A stretch of 38,858 bases of DNA. It comes from CAZIPE01 sp964541305. Its GTDB lineage: Bacteria > Patescibacteriota > Saccharimonadia > Saccharimonadales > UBA7683. Below, piece by piece: positions 38,331 to 38,858 of this stretch; position 1 is the stretch's first letter; every line of letters begins with the position of its first letter. Made by a program: the position numbers and the translations under genes. The stretch is taken from positions 1-38,858 of the forward strand of contig CAZIPE010000009.1 of the NCBI GenBank assembly GCA_964541305.1, given 5' to 3'. The notes beneath the pieces were generated by a model that saw only the letters and a list, made by a program, of their open reading frames with translations, ran no database searches and was not told the DNA's origin.

Positions 38331-38351
38331 TTTCTTTCTATAACACTTATC

Positions 38352-38825
38352 TTAAAGACTATCTCGACAAGCAGCTGCTCCTCTTTCAAGACCTATCTCA
38401 ATCTTGAAATCCCGAGGACCAAGGGCTGTTCCGGTACAGCCTGTGGCTGTACCACCACCTTGAGTATATTTTATTCCAGCGTCATTTACTCCCGCTGGTG
38501 CACTCGCTGCATTCGATGAATTCACCACATAAGGGTTCCCAGAAGGTCCATTAAATGGCGTTCCTAAGTATTTAGGGATAATAGTTCCTTGAAATGTAGT
38601 CAAGTTCGGCGCGGTATTCGTTAAGCCAACATCGCCAATGTAATTATTAACTTCTGCTACCATTCTGCTCACGTCGCTCCTTCTTTGGCCATCACGACGA
38701 TTAGCAGACGCGCTTCTAAAGGCAAGGAATGCCAATAAGAATATTAATCCACCGATTGCAAGAACCAACACCACCTCAATAAGCGTGAAGCCTTTTTTAT
38801 TCATTTTGTTTAATTTTCTACTCAT
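38352..38825 (-). CDS. Type IV major pilin-like prepilin
   Basis: A protein of 157 aa. Leader MSRKLNKMNKKG, then FTLIEVVLVLAIGGLIFLLA with Glu at +5, a classic type IVa signal and N-terminal helix. The head is small, Gly/Asn/Thr-rich (SGNPYVVNSSNAASAPAG), and has two cysteines (GCTG and AACRDSL) that would form the C-terminal disulfide loop. ATG 38825 has AAGGG 6 nt upstream; ATG 38804 would shorten the leader. Its own terminator and position suggest high, separate expression. It is likely the main twitching/attachment pilus subunit. Confidence 0.88.
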   Translation of the reverse strand: MSRKLNKMNKKGFTLIEVVLVLAIGGLIFLLAFLAFRSASANRRDGQRRSDVSRMVAEVNNYIGDVGLTNTAPNLTTFQGTIIPKYLGTPFNGPSGNPYVVNSSNAASAPAGVNDAGIKYTQGGGTATGCTGTALGPRDFKIEIGLERGAAACRDSL

Positions 38826-38858
38826 TCCACACCCTTTCTTATTCTACATTTTCTTAAT

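Overview
The window looks like a chromosomal piece of a small-genome Candidatus Saccharibacteria (TM7; Patescibacteria/CPR) bacterium. The partial 16S rRNA at the left edge carries signatures I associate with TM7. The gene content fits an epibiont with a Gram-positive-type wall: MurT/GatD lipid II amidation, type IV pili, a large VirD4/TraG-like ATPase, ComM, and many short membrane proteins that I recognise only loosely. TGA, TAA and TAG all act as stops, so the code is table 11 and not the TGA=Gly code of Gracilibacteria. There are no insertion sequences, phages or CRISPR arrays, and the window is almost all housekeeping backbone.

Layout. 1-6.4 kb: partial 16S rRNA with its promoter, then a DUF212 membrane phosphatase-like gene, gyrA and gyrB, all on the minus strand. 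6.4-11.8 kb: two membrane proteins (+) convergent with a VirD4/TraG-like ATPase, its small partner and a 4-TM protein (-). 11.8-12.85 kb: a 1-kb stretch without a gene that holds two candidate small RNA genes. 12.85-17.3 kb: comM, infC-rpmI-rplT, RNase P RNA (-), an unknown gene, tRNA-Pro and rpmB. 17.35-22.9 kb: a metal-ligand-less metallo-beta-lactamase-fold protein with a wHTH protein, a structured RNA element, murT-gatD, then HAD/ATL/miaA interrupted by a false assembly gap. 22.9-25.2 kb: thrS behind a T-box leader. 25.2-29.6 kb: tRNA-Val, a MazG-like protein, tgt, a 40-codon orphan gene, a second copy of the structured RNA element, and a membrane GT2. 29.6-33.2 kb: four tRNAs, a parvulin-type foldase, a PH-domain protein, two small cysteine-bearing membrane-anchored proteins and ndk. 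33.4-38.8 kb: a Xer recombinase convergent with a type IV pilus block (minor pilins, prepilin peptidase, major pilin).

Two patterns run through the window. First, many first-in-transcript genes have a -10 box (often extended TGn-TATAAT type) only 6-12 nt before the start codon, so their mRNAs should be leaderless or nearly so. Operon-internal genes instead carry Shine-Dalgarno sequences. Second, non-coding RNA is unusually visible. It includes a T-box whose UGGA matches the UCCA end of the tRNA-Thr in this same window, RNase P RNA sharing a bidirectional terminator with rplT, two candidate sRNAs, and a two-copy structured RNA family (18784-18969 and 27263-27429) with compensatory base changes. 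I do not recognise that last family; it is the best candidate for something undescribed.
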